A stretch of DNA of 14,111 bases from CAZRIP01 sp964600165 (lineage in GTDB: Bacteria; Elusimicrobiota; Elusimicrobia; UBA1565; UBA9628). The position numbers and the translations under genes were made by a program. The notes beneath the pieces were generated by a model. It saw only the letters and a list, made by a program, of their open reading frames with translations, ran no database searches and was not told where the DNA came from. Where the stretch lies: the NCBI GenBank assembly GCA_964600165.1, contig CAZRIP010000103.1:1-14111 (forward strand), in the 5' to 3' direction. This document shows positions 5,726-12,749 of this stretch, piece by piece (positions within the stretch are counted from its first letter, which is position 1; every line of letters begins with the position of its first letter).

Positions 5726-7102
5726 TCACGCGGGGCTGGTCAAATTCTCCTTCGCGCGGCGCAGCAAGTCCTCGCCGACTTTCCAGACGTCGCCGGCGCC
5801 GAGGGTCAGCACGACGTCGCCGCGGCGCAGCTGGCGCATGACCTCGAGCGCGCCGGGGTAGACGGCCGCGGGCACCCCGGCTTTCCCGAGAGAATCGACG
5901 ATCAGCTTGGACGAGACGCCCTTGATCGGCTTCTCGCCCGCCGCGTAGATGTCCATGACGTAGACTTGATCGGCGCCGCGGAAGGCGGGGCCGAACTCGC
6001 GAGAGAGGAGCTTGGTGCGCGAGTAGCGGTGCGGCTGGAAGATGACGACGCAGCGCCGCGCGCGCCACAATCCCGAGACCGCCGCGATCGTCGTCGCGAT
6101 CTCCGTGGGGTGATGCCCGTAATCGTCGACGAAGTCGATGCCCCCGGCCGCGCCGAGGTTGTCGAGCCGGCGGCCGACGCCGCGAAACGCCGAGAGGCCG
6201 GCCATCAGCTTCCCGGGATCGAAGCCGAGGTAGCGCCCCGCCGCGAACGCGCCGAGGGCGTTCGAGACGTTGTGGCGTCCAGGCACGCGCAGCTTGATCG
6301 CGCCGAGCTTCTTGCCGCGCTCCCAGACGTCGAAGCGCGATCCTTCGCGCGCCATGACAATGGCCCTCGCCTGGTATTGGGCGGACTCCTTGATCCCGTA
6401 GGTGACGACCGTCCGCCCGATCTTGGGAACGAGCGAGCGCAGGCGAGGGTCGTCGGCGCAAAGGACGGCCGCCCCGTAGAACGGCAGGCGCCGCAGGTGG
6501 GCGAGGAACGCCTTCTCCAGGTTCTCCATCGAGCCGTGATAGTCGAGATGGTCGTTGTCGATGTTGGTCACGACGGCGACGAGCGGCGAGAGGTAGAGGA
6601 ACGAGCCGTCGGACTCGTCGGCCTCGGCCACCATGTAGTCGCCCAAGCCGAGCTTCACGTTCGAGCCGATGTTCTTGAGCTGGCCGCCGATGATCATCGT
6701 GGGCTTGGCGCCCGCCGCGTTCAAGGCCATCGAGACCATCGAGGTCGTCGTGGTCTTGCCGTGACTGCCGGCGACGGTGACGGTGCGCTTCATGCGCCCG
6801 AGCTCGGCGAGCATCTGCGCGCGCAAGATAACAGGAATCCCGCGCGCGCGCGCGTACGCGACCTCCGGGTTGTCCTCGGAGACGGCCGAGCTCACGACGA
6901 CCACCTGCGCGCCGCGCGCGCGCGCGGCGGCGTGCCCGATCGCGACGCGCACGCCGTCGTCGGACAGGCGCCTGGTGATGCCGCTTTCTTTGGCGTCCGA
7001 GCCGGAGACTTCGTAGCCGAGGTTGTGCAGGACCTCGGCGATGCCGCTCATGCCGACGCCGCCGATGCCGACGAAATGGACGCGCCGGACGAAGCCCTTC
7101 AT
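5726..7102 (-). CDS. murC: UDP-N-acetylmuramate--L-alanine ligase
   Basis: MurC adds L-alanine to UDP-N-acetylmuramic acid in the cytoplasm, the first amino-acid step of peptidoglycan precursor synthesis, with ATP. The 458-residue length is typical. Seen in order: the N-terminal Rossmann motif GIGGVGMSG (12-20) for UDP-MurNAc, the P-loop GSHGKTTTT (112-120), EADESDGSF (160-168), NIDNDHLDYH (180-189) and DDYGHHPTEI in the C-terminal half. The ATG at 7102 has AAAGG about 10 bases upstream; a GTG at 7123 overlapping the stop of the RdgB-TPR gene is a possible start adding seven residues. Finding murC alone, without murB, ddl, ftsQ or other division-cluster genes next to it here, is mildly unusual, though the rest of the cluster may lie elsewhere. 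Confidence 0.96.
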   Translation of the reverse strand: MKGFVRRVHFVGIGGVGMSGIAEVLHNLGYEVSGSDAKESGITRRLSDDGVRVAIGHAAARARGAQVVVVSSAVSEDNPEVAYARARGIPVILRAQMLAELGRMKRTVTVAGSHGKTTTTSMVSMALNAAGAKPTMIIGGQLKNIGSNVKLGLGDYMVAEADESDGSFLYLSPLVAVVTNIDNDHLDYHGSMENLEKAFLAHLRRLPFYGAAVLCADDPRLRSLVPKIGRTVVTYGIKESAQYQARAIVMAREGSRFDVWERGKKLGAIKLRVPGRHNVSNALGAFAAGRYLGFDPGKLMAGLSAFRGVGRRLDNLGAAGGIDFVDDYGHHPTEIATTIAAVSGLWRARRCVVIFQPHRYSRTKLLSREFGPAFRGADQVYVMDIYAAGEKPIKGVSSKLIVDSLGKAGVPAAVYPGALEVMRQLRRGDVVLTLGAGDVWKVGEDLLRRAKENLTSPA

Positions 7103-7119
7103 CAGGTCGGCGCCTTTTC

Positions 7120-9444
7120 TCACGAGGCCTTCTTTTTCCCCGGAGAGGGCCGCAGCAGCCACTTGAGGCCTTCGCTCGCCGGGCGGTTCTTCGGGTTGAT
7201 CTTGAGCGCTTCCTGCAGCGACGTCTCCGCGCCTTTCTCGTCGCCGGTCATCACCTCGGCGACGCCGCGGCCGAGCCAAGCCGCCTCGTTCTGCGGGTCG
7301 AGCCGCACGGCGCGCTCGAAAGCGGTCAGCGCCCTTTGTCCGTCGCCGAGCGTGGCGTAGCCGAGGCCGGTCGAGACCCACCAATCGCTCTGGTCGGGAT
7401 GGCTCGGCGTCTCGCCCGGCTCGGGCAGCACTTCCTCGACCATCGACATCCAGCCCGTGCCGATGATCCACAAGCCCAGATCGTTGCCGACTTCTCTCGG
7501 CTGATAAGTGACCTTCGGCTGGCTCTCCGCGTCGGTCCGGCCGCCCGCGCCCGCGCCGCCGGGCTTGCCGCCGCCCGCGTCGGCCAGCCGCGTGTAGTTG
7601 AGGTTCATGCCCAGGCGCACGTCGGAATCTTCCGGAGCCTGCCCCATCACGTCGCGCAGGTCGTCGATGACTTTCGCGATCTGCTTCTCGCGCTGCTCGG
7701 GAGAGCCGGACGGCAGCTGATACTCGCGGCGCACCGCCTTGGGCGCGCCGTGGTCCTGGTCCTGCATCTGGCGGGCGAGGGCCTTCTTAAGCGCCGAGGC
7801 GCTCTCGGGCGCGGCCTTGACCAGGCGCGGCTTCGGGACGAACACGACGTCGACCTGCATGATCGCGCTTTGCTCCAGCGGGACGCGCTCGAGGTTGCGC
7901 GCGAAGACCTGCAACGGATCGTTGGGATTGGCGGGCGGCTCGGCCGGCTTGGGCGCGGACGGCGGGGCCTGGCCCGGCGCCGGCTTGGGCGACTTGCCCC
8001 CCGCGTAGGCGACCGAAAGCTGCAGGCCGGGGCCGCCGCCTTCCGGCGTCGGGTTGAACGCGTCGGCGAAGGTGTCCCGCGCGCGCCGGCCGTCGCCGTC
8101 CAAAAGGTAGAGCCGGCCCAGGCGAAAGCGGGCCACGGAGTCGCGCGCCTTGAGGTCGACCGCCCTCTTGAAGTCGTGGATCGCCGCGCGGCGATCGCCC
8201 CGGCGCTCGTCGACGGCGCCGAGCTCGAGCAGCGCGTCCTCGAATTGAGGATAGAGCTTCAAGGCCTGCGCCAACGAGTCGGCGGCGTCCTGGTCGCGGC
8301 CGAGCTTGCGGTAGAGCATGCCGAGCTGATAATGGTAGAGCGGTTCTTTCGGCGAGAGCTGCACGGCGCGGCGGAAATGGTCGAGCGCCTCGGGGATCTT
8401 GTTGAGGCTGTCTTCGATCGAGCCCAGGTTCATCTGGATGTCGGCGCGGCCGGGGTCGAGGTCGGAGGCCTTCTTGAAAGCGTCGTAAGCGCCCTGGACA
8501 TCGCCCTTCCAAGCGAGCGAGATCCCGACGAGCATGTACGCCTGCGCGCTGGTCGGGTCGAGCTCGAGGCTCTTCTTGTAGCACTCCAGGGACTTGTCGA
8601 CCTCGCCGAGCCAATAATCGGCCACGCCGAGCATCATCTGGGCCGTCGCGTCGCGCGGGTTGGCCGCGACGGCGCGCTCGAACTCCTTCTGCGCGAGGTC
8701 GTAGCGCTTGTCCTCGAGGTAGTTGTAGCCGAGGCGCTCGCCGCGGTTGGCTTGCTCGGCCATGATCTCGTCCCAGATGGTGCGTTGGCCGGGCTCGTCC
8801 TCCGTCTTGGAAGCGGCCGAGATCCCGCAGATCAACGCGAGACAGGCGGCCGTCGCGGCGAGCTTCTTGATATAGGGGACGATCTTCTGCAGCGCGCGCG
8901 CGCGATGGCTCACCGAGTTCTTCTCGGCGGCCGAAAGCTCGGCCAAGGTCTTTCCCGTCGAGAGGAGGAAGACGGGGTCGTAGCCGAAGCCGTTGGCGCC
9001 GGAGGGCCGCTCGGCGATGGCGCCGTCCAAGCGCCCTTCTTCCATGATGACCCGCGCGCCGCTCGGATCGCAAAGCGCCATGACGGTGCGAAACGCCGCC
9101 TTGCGGTCCTTGGCCGGGACGCGCGAGAGCGCCAGCAGCAGCTTGCGGTTGTTGTCGTCGTAGCCGCAGCCGGGCCCGGCGAAACGCGCCGAGAGCACGC
9201 CGGGCTTGCCGCCCAGCGCGTGGACCTCGAGGCCCGTGTCGTCGGCGAGCGCCCAGAGCCCGGTCGCGAGCGCCCCCTCGCGCGCCTTCTTGCGCGCGTT
9301 GCCCTCCAGCGTCGGAGCGTCCTCGACGGTCTCGGGGATATTCGGAAACGCGTCGAGCCCGACGACCTCGACCGGATCGCCGCGCAGCATGTCGGAGATC
9401 TCGCGCTTCTTGTGGGGATTGCGGGTGGCCAGCAGCAGGCGCAT
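7120..9444 (-). CDS. rdgB (N-terminal domain): Fusion: RdgB (XTP/dITP pyrophosphatase) + membrane segment + TPR repeats
   Basis: One uninterrupted 774-codon frame. Residues 1-192 are a complete RdgB/HAM1 domain, which hydrolyses dITP, ITP and XTP to monophosphates: ATRNPHKKREI (6-16), EGNARKKA (47-54), ADDTGLEV (67-74), SARFAG (85-90), GFGYDPVF (152-159) and the base-recognition SHR (179-181). Residues 193-212 (KKLAATAACLALICGISAAS) look exactly like a signal peptide lacking its Met. Then seven 34-residue TPR units run from about 237 to 463, a Pro-rich linker about 475-500, a low-complexity Gly-rich region near 650, and two more TPR units at the C-terminus before a basic tail. No stop codon lies between the parts and codon 192 is ATC. 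So either one protein with cytoplasmic RdgB, a membrane anchor and periplasmic TPRs is made, or the TPR half (from about 8871) has its own non-standard start. It heads the murC-rsmA-GT39 string. Confidence 0.85.
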   Translation of the reverse strand: MRLLLATRNPHKKREISDMLRGDPVEVVGLDAFPNIPETVEDAPTLEGNARKKAREGALATGLWALADDTGLEVHALGGKPGVLSARFAGPGCGYDDNNRKLLLALSRVPAKDRKAAFRTVMALCDPSGARVIMEEGRLDGAIAERPSGANGFGYDPVFLLSTGKTLAELSAAEKNSVSHRARALQKIVPYIKKLAATAACLALICGISAASKTEDEPGQRTIWDEIMAEQANRGERLGYNYLEDKRYDLAQKEFERAVAANPRDATAQMMLGVADYWLGEVDKSLECYKKSLELDPTSAQAYMLVGISLAWKGDVQGAYDAFKKASDLDPGRADIQMNLGSIEDSLNKIPEALDHFRRAVQLSPKEPLYHYQLGMLYRKLGRDQDAADSLAQALKLYPQFEDALLELGAVDERRGDRRAAIHDFKRAVDLKARDSVARFRLGRLYLLDGDGRRARDTFADAFNPTPEGGGPGLQLSVAYAGGKSPKPAPGQAPPSAPKPAEPPANPNDPLQVFARNLERVPLEQSAIMQVDVVFVPKPRLVKAAPESASALKKALARQMQDQDHGAPKAVRREYQLPSGSPEQREKQIAKVIDDLRDVMGQAPEDSDVRLGMNLNYTRLADAGGGKPGGAGAGGRTDAESQPKVTYQPREVGNDLGLWIIGTGWMSMVEEVLPEPGETPSHPDQSDWWVSTGLGYATLGDGQRALTAFERAVRLDPQNEAAWLGRGVAEVMTGDEKGAETSLQEALKINPKNRPASEGLKWLLRPSPGKKKAS

Positions 9445-9448
9445 TTCG

Positions 9449-9477
9449 TTGCCGGGAAGTCGCCGAAATTGTACATT
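9449..9477 (+). promoter_or_regulatory. Promoter of the BON lipoprotein-mutY operon
   Basis: TTGCCG (9449-9454), a 17-base spacer and TACATT (9472-9477) make a sigma-70-like promoter. The -10 box ends six bases before the GTG at 9484, so transcription would begin at the start codon itself. No Shine-Dalgarno sequence is present. Confidence 0.55.
9468..9473 (-). promoter_or_regulatory. -10-like box of the rdgB-TPR gene
   Basis: TACAAT on the minus strand (9473-9468) overlaps the plus-strand TACATT through a TGTACA palindrome. It would give rdgB a leader of about 17 bases, in which I see no Shine-Dalgarno sequence. No clear -35 hexamer. Confidence 0.4.
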
Positions 9478-9483
9478 ATTCGC

Positions 9484-9783
9484 GTGAAAGTCGCGGTCCG
9501 GCTGCTCTTCGTCGCGCTTTTCGCCGCCGCCGCCGCGGGCTGCGTCGAAAACCTCAGCGAAGCCGACCGCTCCGACCCCGGCATCGCGGCGCGCCTGCAG
9601 ACGAACCTCCAAGCCCACCGCCAGGAGCTCGATCTCAAGTTCATCACGGTCGACGTGCACTTGGGCGTCGTGACCATCTCCGGCCTCGTGCACTCCTACG
9701 AGGAGAAGCGCTTGGTCGAGCGGATCGTCAACGACACCGGCGGCTACCAGCAGGCCTACGTCAACCTGGCGATCCAGGAATAG
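9484..9783 (+). CDS. BON-domain lipoprotein
   Basis: A 99-residue protein with an N-terminal signal (Lys2, Arg6, hydrophobic run to 19) ending in the lipobox AAGC, so Cys20 would be lipidated after signal peptidase II cleavage. The mature part holds one BON domain at about 31-96, recognisable from the helix with DPGIAARLQTNL, the VDVHLGVVTISG strand pair with central Gly, and the final helix and strand ending VNLAIQE. BON domains bind membranes or other envelope parts, as in OsmY and DolP, which carry two; this one has a single copy. The GTG start at 9484 is set by the lipoprotein signal and the adjacent -10 box. mutY follows after four bases, an odd partner for an envelope lipoprotein, so co-transcription is probably positional. 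Confidence 0.88.
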   Translation: MKVAVRLLFVALFAAAAAGCVENLSEADRSDPGIAARLQTNLQAHRQELDLKFITVDVHLGVVTISGLVHSYEEKRLVERIVNDTGGYQQAYVNLAIQE

Positions 9784-9787
9784 CCGG

Positions 9788-10753
9788 ATGAAAGCGGAGC
9801 TCCTCCGCTGGTACCGTGCGCGCCGCAGGGACCTTCCGTGGCGCCGCGACGTCAGCCCCTATCGCACGTGGGTCTCCGAGATCATGCTCCAACAGACGAC
9901 GGTCGGCGTCGTCGTGCCGTACTACGAGCGTTTTCTGTCCCGCTTCCCGGACGTCGCGACGCTCGCCGCCGCGCCCGAGGAGGACGTGCTCAAGCATTGG
10001 GCGGGGCTCGGTTATTACTCGCGCGCGCGCAATCTGCGCAAGGCCGCCAAGAAGCTCGTCGCGGAGCGCGGCGGCGAGTTCCCCTCCGACTTCGACTCCG
10101 TGCTCGATTTGCCCGGCGTGGGCCGCTACACGGCCGGGGCGATCTTGTCGATCGCGTTCGGCCAGGCGGTCCCGCTCGTCGACGGGAACGTCGCGCGAGT
10201 CTTCTCGCGCCTCTTTGGAATCCGCGGCGACCTCAAGACGGCGGCGGCCCAGAAAAAATTATGGGCTCTGGCCGAGGAGCTCGTCGCGAAAGACGCTCCG
10301 GGAGATTGGAATCAGGCGCTCATGGAGCTCGGCGCGACGGTCTGCGCGCCCGAGACGCCGCGGTGCGGCGACTGTCCGGTCTCGAAGGGCTGCTTCGCGC
10401 GCGCGCGCGGCCTGCAGGACTCGCTTCCGGAGACCGCGAAGAAAAAGGATTTCGTCGATCTCAAGTGGACCTGCCTCTGGATCGAGCGCGAGGGCTCCGT
10501 CCTGCTTTGGAAGCGCGCCGACGACGAGCGCTTCTTGAAAGGCCACTGGGGCCTGCCCGAAGCGCGGCATCTGGCGGCGGCTCCGGGCGAGCTTCTCGGC
10601 ACGGCCAAGCACACGATCACCCATCATCGCATCGTCGTCGAGGTCCGGCGCGCCGACGCCCCCGCGCGCCTGCCCGCCGAAGCCGCCTGGATCCCTCGCG
10701 CGAAGCTCCCGGATCGGCTCGTCTCCTCCCTGTGGCGCAAAGCGCTACAATAA
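9788..10753 (+). CDS. mutY: A/G-specific adenine DNA glycosylase
   Basis: MutY removes adenine mispaired with 8-oxoguanine. The 321-residue protein has the HhH-GPD fold and full chemistry: SEIMLQQTTV (30-39) with catalytic Glu31, WAGLGYYSRARNL (71-83), helix-hairpin-helix LPGVGRYTAGAI (108-119), catalytic Asp132 in VDGNVARV, and the [4Fe-4S] ligands Cys186, Cys193, Cys196 and Cys202 in the exact C-x6-C-x2-C-x5-C spacing. The C-terminal NUDIX-like domain that senses 8-oxoG begins about 225 and is slightly shorter than in E. coli (350 residues in all). AGGAA (9776-9780) seven bases before the ATG, inside the end of the BON gene, is a good ribosome site. With RdgB just across the divergent junction, two nucleotide/DNA sanitation activities sit side by side. 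Confidence 0.97.
   Translation: MKAELLRWYRARRRDLPWRRDVSPYRTWVSEIMLQQTTVGVVVPYYERFLSRFPDVATLAAAPEEDVLKHWAGLGYYSRARNLRKAAKKLVAERGGEFPSDFDSVLDLPGVGRYTAGAILSIAFGQAVPLVDGNVARVFSRLFGIRGDLKTAAAQKKLWALAEELVAKDAPGDWNQALMELGATVCAPETPRCGDCPVSKGCFARARGLQDSLPETAKKKDFVDLKWTCLWIEREGSVLLWKRADDERFLKGHWGLPEARHLAAAPGELLGTAKHTITHHRIVVEVRRADAPARLPAEAAWIPRAKLPDRLVSSLWRKALQ
10746..10751 (+). promoter_or_regulatory. -10-like box for the small arginine-rich gene
   Basis: TACAAT overlaps the last codons and stop of mutY. It would give a leader of about 25 bases that contains GAGGTG (10772-10777) five bases before the ATG at 10783. No convincing -35 hexamer. Confidence 0.35.
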
Positions 10754-10782
10754 AGCAGGCCCCTCTGCAGCGAGGTGGTCTC

Positions 10783-10989
10783 ATGCCTGAGCAAAAGCTT
10801 CCTTTCAACAAGGTCAGCAACGGGCTGCGCCGGCTCGACGAAGCGGACGCGCCCGATTCATCCCATAGGCCGAGCGACGAGCTCGTGCGGGGCGGCCTGA
10901 ACGCCGACATTTCGCGGCGCCGGCGCTCCGCCAGGAGCGAACGCCGTTTCGCGGCGAAGCCGCGGAGGCACGGCCGGAAGATGTCTTAG
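10783..10989 (+). CDS. Small basic protein, arginine-rich C-terminus, unknown function
   Basis: A 68-codon gene I do not recognise. It has its own Shine-Dalgarno site, GAGGTG, five bases before the ATG, a TACAAT box at the end of mutY, and its stop exactly overlaps that of ygfZ, all in favour of a real gene. Residues 1-40 are mixed and mildly acidic in the middle (DEADAPD); residues 45-66 hold 12 Arg/Lys out of 22, including four arginines in a row at 45-48. No signal peptide, Cys pair or membrane helix. A disordered, basic tail of this sort usually contacts nucleic acid, ribosome or an acidic partner; this is inference only. It could be co-transcribed with mutY, since the gap is 29 bases. 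Confidence 0.6.
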   Translation: MPEQKLPFNKVSNGLRRLDEADAPDSSHRPSDELVRGGLNADISRRRRSARSERRFAAKPRRHGRKMS

Positions 10990-11693
10990 GGCGCGCGCCG
11001 CGTCGCGAGCGCCAGCCAACATTCGAGCCGGGGCGAGTAGGCCGCGCTCGTCACGCCCTCTTGCCCGCGCGGGTCTTGCGAGCTGCGGATCGTCGTCAGG
11101 AGCTTGTTGACGTGCCCCATGTGGTGCACGCGCGAGATCGTCTCCTGCCCCATGTAGCAGCCCTTCGTATAGCTGATCGCGTCCTCGAGGACCGGCGCCT
11201 CCAACGGGATCGTCTCCGCTCCCACGTCGACGCCATACGCCGGGATCCCGCGCTCGACGCGCAGCGCCTCGAGCTCCTCGGCGCTCAGGCGCGGCAGCGA
11301 GGCCGGCGGCTCGTCCAAGCGCAGCGCGCCGCCCCAGCGCGCGTACGAAAACGACTCCTTTTCCGGGGAAGAAAAGACGAGCCAAGCGCCCGCCCCCCCG
11401 TCCTCGAGCTTGGACTCGCTGAGCATGACCATCTTCGCGAGCGCGCCCCGCAGCTCCCCGGCCGACGACGGCGGGCAAAGCAGCAGGAGCTCGTCTTTTT
11501 TCAGCGCGCAGACGTAGAAGTCGGCCTGGAGGCGGCCCTTGGGCGTGAGCAGCAGCGACGGACAGCCCCCGCGCTCAGGCAGGCCCAGGATGTCGGCCGT
11601 GACGAGGCCGTGCAGGAACTTCCGGCAGTCGGGGCCGAAAAGACGCAAGCGAGCCCAATCGGAGAGGGCGGCGACGGATTCAGGCGCGGCCAT
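10986..11693 (-). CDS. ygfZ: YgfZ/GcvT-like folate-binding protein, short form
   Basis: YgfZ is a tetrahydrofolate-binding relative of the glycine-cleavage T protein that helps assemble or repair some Fe-S enzymes, including the tRNA thiolase MiaB. The signature KGCYMGQETISR lies at 177-188, with the invariant Cys179; an N-terminal GcvT-like part with HGLVTADILGL (28-38) is also typical. At 235 residues it is much shorter than E. coli YgfZ (326); after the signature only about 50 residues remain, ending with a VTSAAYSP segment of the C-terminal barrel, so it is compact rather than cut off. The ATG at 11693 has no Shine-Dalgarno sequence; a TACCAT box ends five bases before it. Its stop overlaps that of the small arginine-rich gene, and it diverges from the homogentisate genes. 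Confidence 0.9.
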   Translation of the reverse strand: MAAPESVAALSDWARLRLFGPDCRKFLHGLVTADILGLPERGGCPSLLLTPKGRLQADFYVCALKKDELLLLCPPSSAGELRGALAKMVMLSESKLEDGGAGAWLVFSSPEKESFSYARWGGALRLDEPPASLPRLSAEELEALRVERGIPAYGVDVGAETIPLEAPVLEDAISYTKGCYMGQETISRVHHMGHVNKLLTTIRSSQDPRGQEGVTSAAYSPRLECWLALATRRAP

Positions 11694-11719
11694 GTCTCAT
11701 GGTAGCAATCGTCGGAAAA

Positions 11720-11759
11720 GTTATCCACGGACTTGGTCCGGGCCGAGTCGGTGGATAAC
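11720..11759. repeat. 40-base inverted repeat with two facing DnaA-box-like sites
   Basis: Left arm 11720-11736 and right arm 11743-11759 match as complements at 15 of 17 positions around a six-base loop. Each arm begins with GTTATCCAC, eight of nine bases of the DnaA consensus TTATCCACA, pointing inward. It lies between the divergent ygfZ and fahA starts, so it is not the terminator of either gene. It may bind DnaA or another dimeric regulator. No AT-rich unwinding region or replication gene is beside it. Confidence 0.6.
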
Positions 11760-11779
11760 CTTCGCGCGCTCACGCGCTG

Positions 11780-11807
11780 TTGCTCGCGCCGCGATAAACG
11801 CTATACT
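11780..11807 (+). promoter_or_regulatory. Promoter of the fahA-hmgA operon (leaderless type)
   Basis: TTGCTC (11780-11785), 16 bases, then TATACT (11802-11807) is the best sigma-70-like promoter in the window. The box ends six bases before the GTG at 11814 and no Shine-Dalgarno sequence intervenes, so transcription should begin at the start codon. The DnaA-box-like inverted repeat ends 20 bases upstream of the -35. Confidence 0.6.
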
Positions 11808-11813
11808 CCGGGC

Positions 11814-12749
11814 GTGAAGCTCGTCACCTACGTTTATAAGAAAAGCGAGCGTCTCGGAGCCCTGCGGGACGATCAGGTCATCGACCTCAACGCCGCGTAT
11901 CCCGCCATCCCGCCGGACATGCTGGGCTTTCTCGACGGCGGCGAGAAGCTCATGGCCGCCGCGCGCAAGGTCGTCGCGTCGAAAGAGCGGCTGCCGGTCC
12001 TGCCCCTTTCCTGCGTCCGGCTGCTCGCGCCGCTGCCGCATCCCCGCGCGCTGCGCGATTTCTTCGCTTTCGAGGACCACGCGAAAGCGGGCGCGGCGCG
12101 GCGCGACGAGCCGCTCGCTTCCGCTTGGTACGACCAACCCGTCTATTATAAAGGGAATCATCGGGAGATTTACGGGCCAGGCGATACGATCCCATGGCCC
12201 TCATATACCCGGAAGCTCGACTTCGAGTTCGAGATCGCCTGCGTCGTCGGGAAGAAGGGCCGCGACCTCGAGCCGGAGCAGGCCGGGGATTTCATCGCCG
12301 GCTACATGATCTTCAACGACTGGTCCGCGAGAGACATACAGAAAAACGAGATGGTCTGCCGGATGGGTCCTGCGAAAGGCAAGGATTTCGCGAACTCCTT
12401 CGGCCCGTACCTGCTCACGGCCGACGAGCTGCCCGCGCCCGACGGGCTTGAGATGACGCTGCGCGTCAACGGCGAAGTCTGGAGCTCGAGCGGCAGCGGC
12501 GGCCAGTACTGGAAGTTCCCGCTCATGCTCTCGCACGTCTCGCAGTGCGAGACGGTCTATCCGGGCGACATCTTGGGTTCGGGCACCTACCACAAGGGCT
12601 GCGGCCTGGACATGGACCGCTGGATCAAGCCCGGCGACGAGGTCGCGCTCGAGATCGAGAAGCTCGGCGTGTTGAAGAACGTCGTCGGCAAGCCGCAGGG
12701 CGACAAGCACTTGAAGTATTCCAAGGAGACCGATGTCGCTCACCGTTAA
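11814..12749 (+). CDS. fahA: Fumarylacetoacetase (FAH family)
   Basis: Fumarylacetoacetase splits fumarylacetoacetate into fumarate and acetoacetate, the last step of tyrosine/homogentisate breakdown. The 311-residue protein keeps the catalytic set of the animal enzyme: DFFAFEDHAKAG with Asp82 and His89 seven apart (as Asp126/His133 in mammalian FAH), LDFEFEIA with metal ligands Glu138 and Glu140, NDWSARDIQK with Asp169, and GKDF with Lys190. The His-bearing motif favours a true fumarylacetoacetase over other FAH-fold hydrolases or decarboxylases. It is shorter than eukaryotic FAH (about 420) because the N-terminal domain is reduced. GTG at 11814 is chosen because the family-like sequence begins there and the -10 box sits just before it. 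The next gene, homogentisate dioxygenase, overlaps it by 17 bases, which supports the pathway assignment. Confidence 0.88.
   Translation: MKLVTYVYKKSERLGALRDDQVIDLNAAYPAIPPDMLGFLDGGEKLMAAARKVVASKERLPVLPLSCVRLLAPLPHPRALRDFFAFEDHAKAGAARRDEPLASAWYDQPVYYKGNHREIYGPGDTIPWPSYTRKLDFEFEIACVVGKKGRDLEPEQAGDFIAGYMIFNDWSARDIQKNEMVCRMGPAKGKDFANSFGPYLLTADELPAPDGLEMTLRVNGEVWSSSGSGGQYWKFPLMLSHVSQCETVYPGDILGSGTYHKGCGLDMDRWIKPGDEVALEIEKLGVLKNVVGKPQGDKHLKYSKETDVAHR
12723..12728 (+). promoter_or_regulatory. Ribosome binding site of hmgA inside fahA
   Basis: AAGGAG lies four bases before the ATG at 12733, within the last codons of fahA. It fixes the hmgA start and shows that the 17-base gene overlap is real and translationally coupled. 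Confidence 0.7.

Noticed and set aside
7102..7123. GTG at 7123 as the murC start
   Set aside because: It overlaps the upstream stop nicely but adds residues not typical of MurC; the ATG at 7102 has AAAGG upstream and normal spacing to the Rossmann motif. Not excluded.
7336..9483. Very long plus-strand open frame antisense to the RdgB-TPR gene, joined to the BON gene
   Set aside because: It is the mirror of a GC-rich coding gene; its translation is biased to Arg, Ala, Leu and Val with no family motif. Only the last 100 codons (from GTG 9484) make a recognisable protein.
11720..11759. Replication origin
   Set aside because: Only two DnaA-box-like sites, no AT-rich unwinding region and no dnaA, dnaN or gidA nearby. 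Kept as a regulatory repeat instead.
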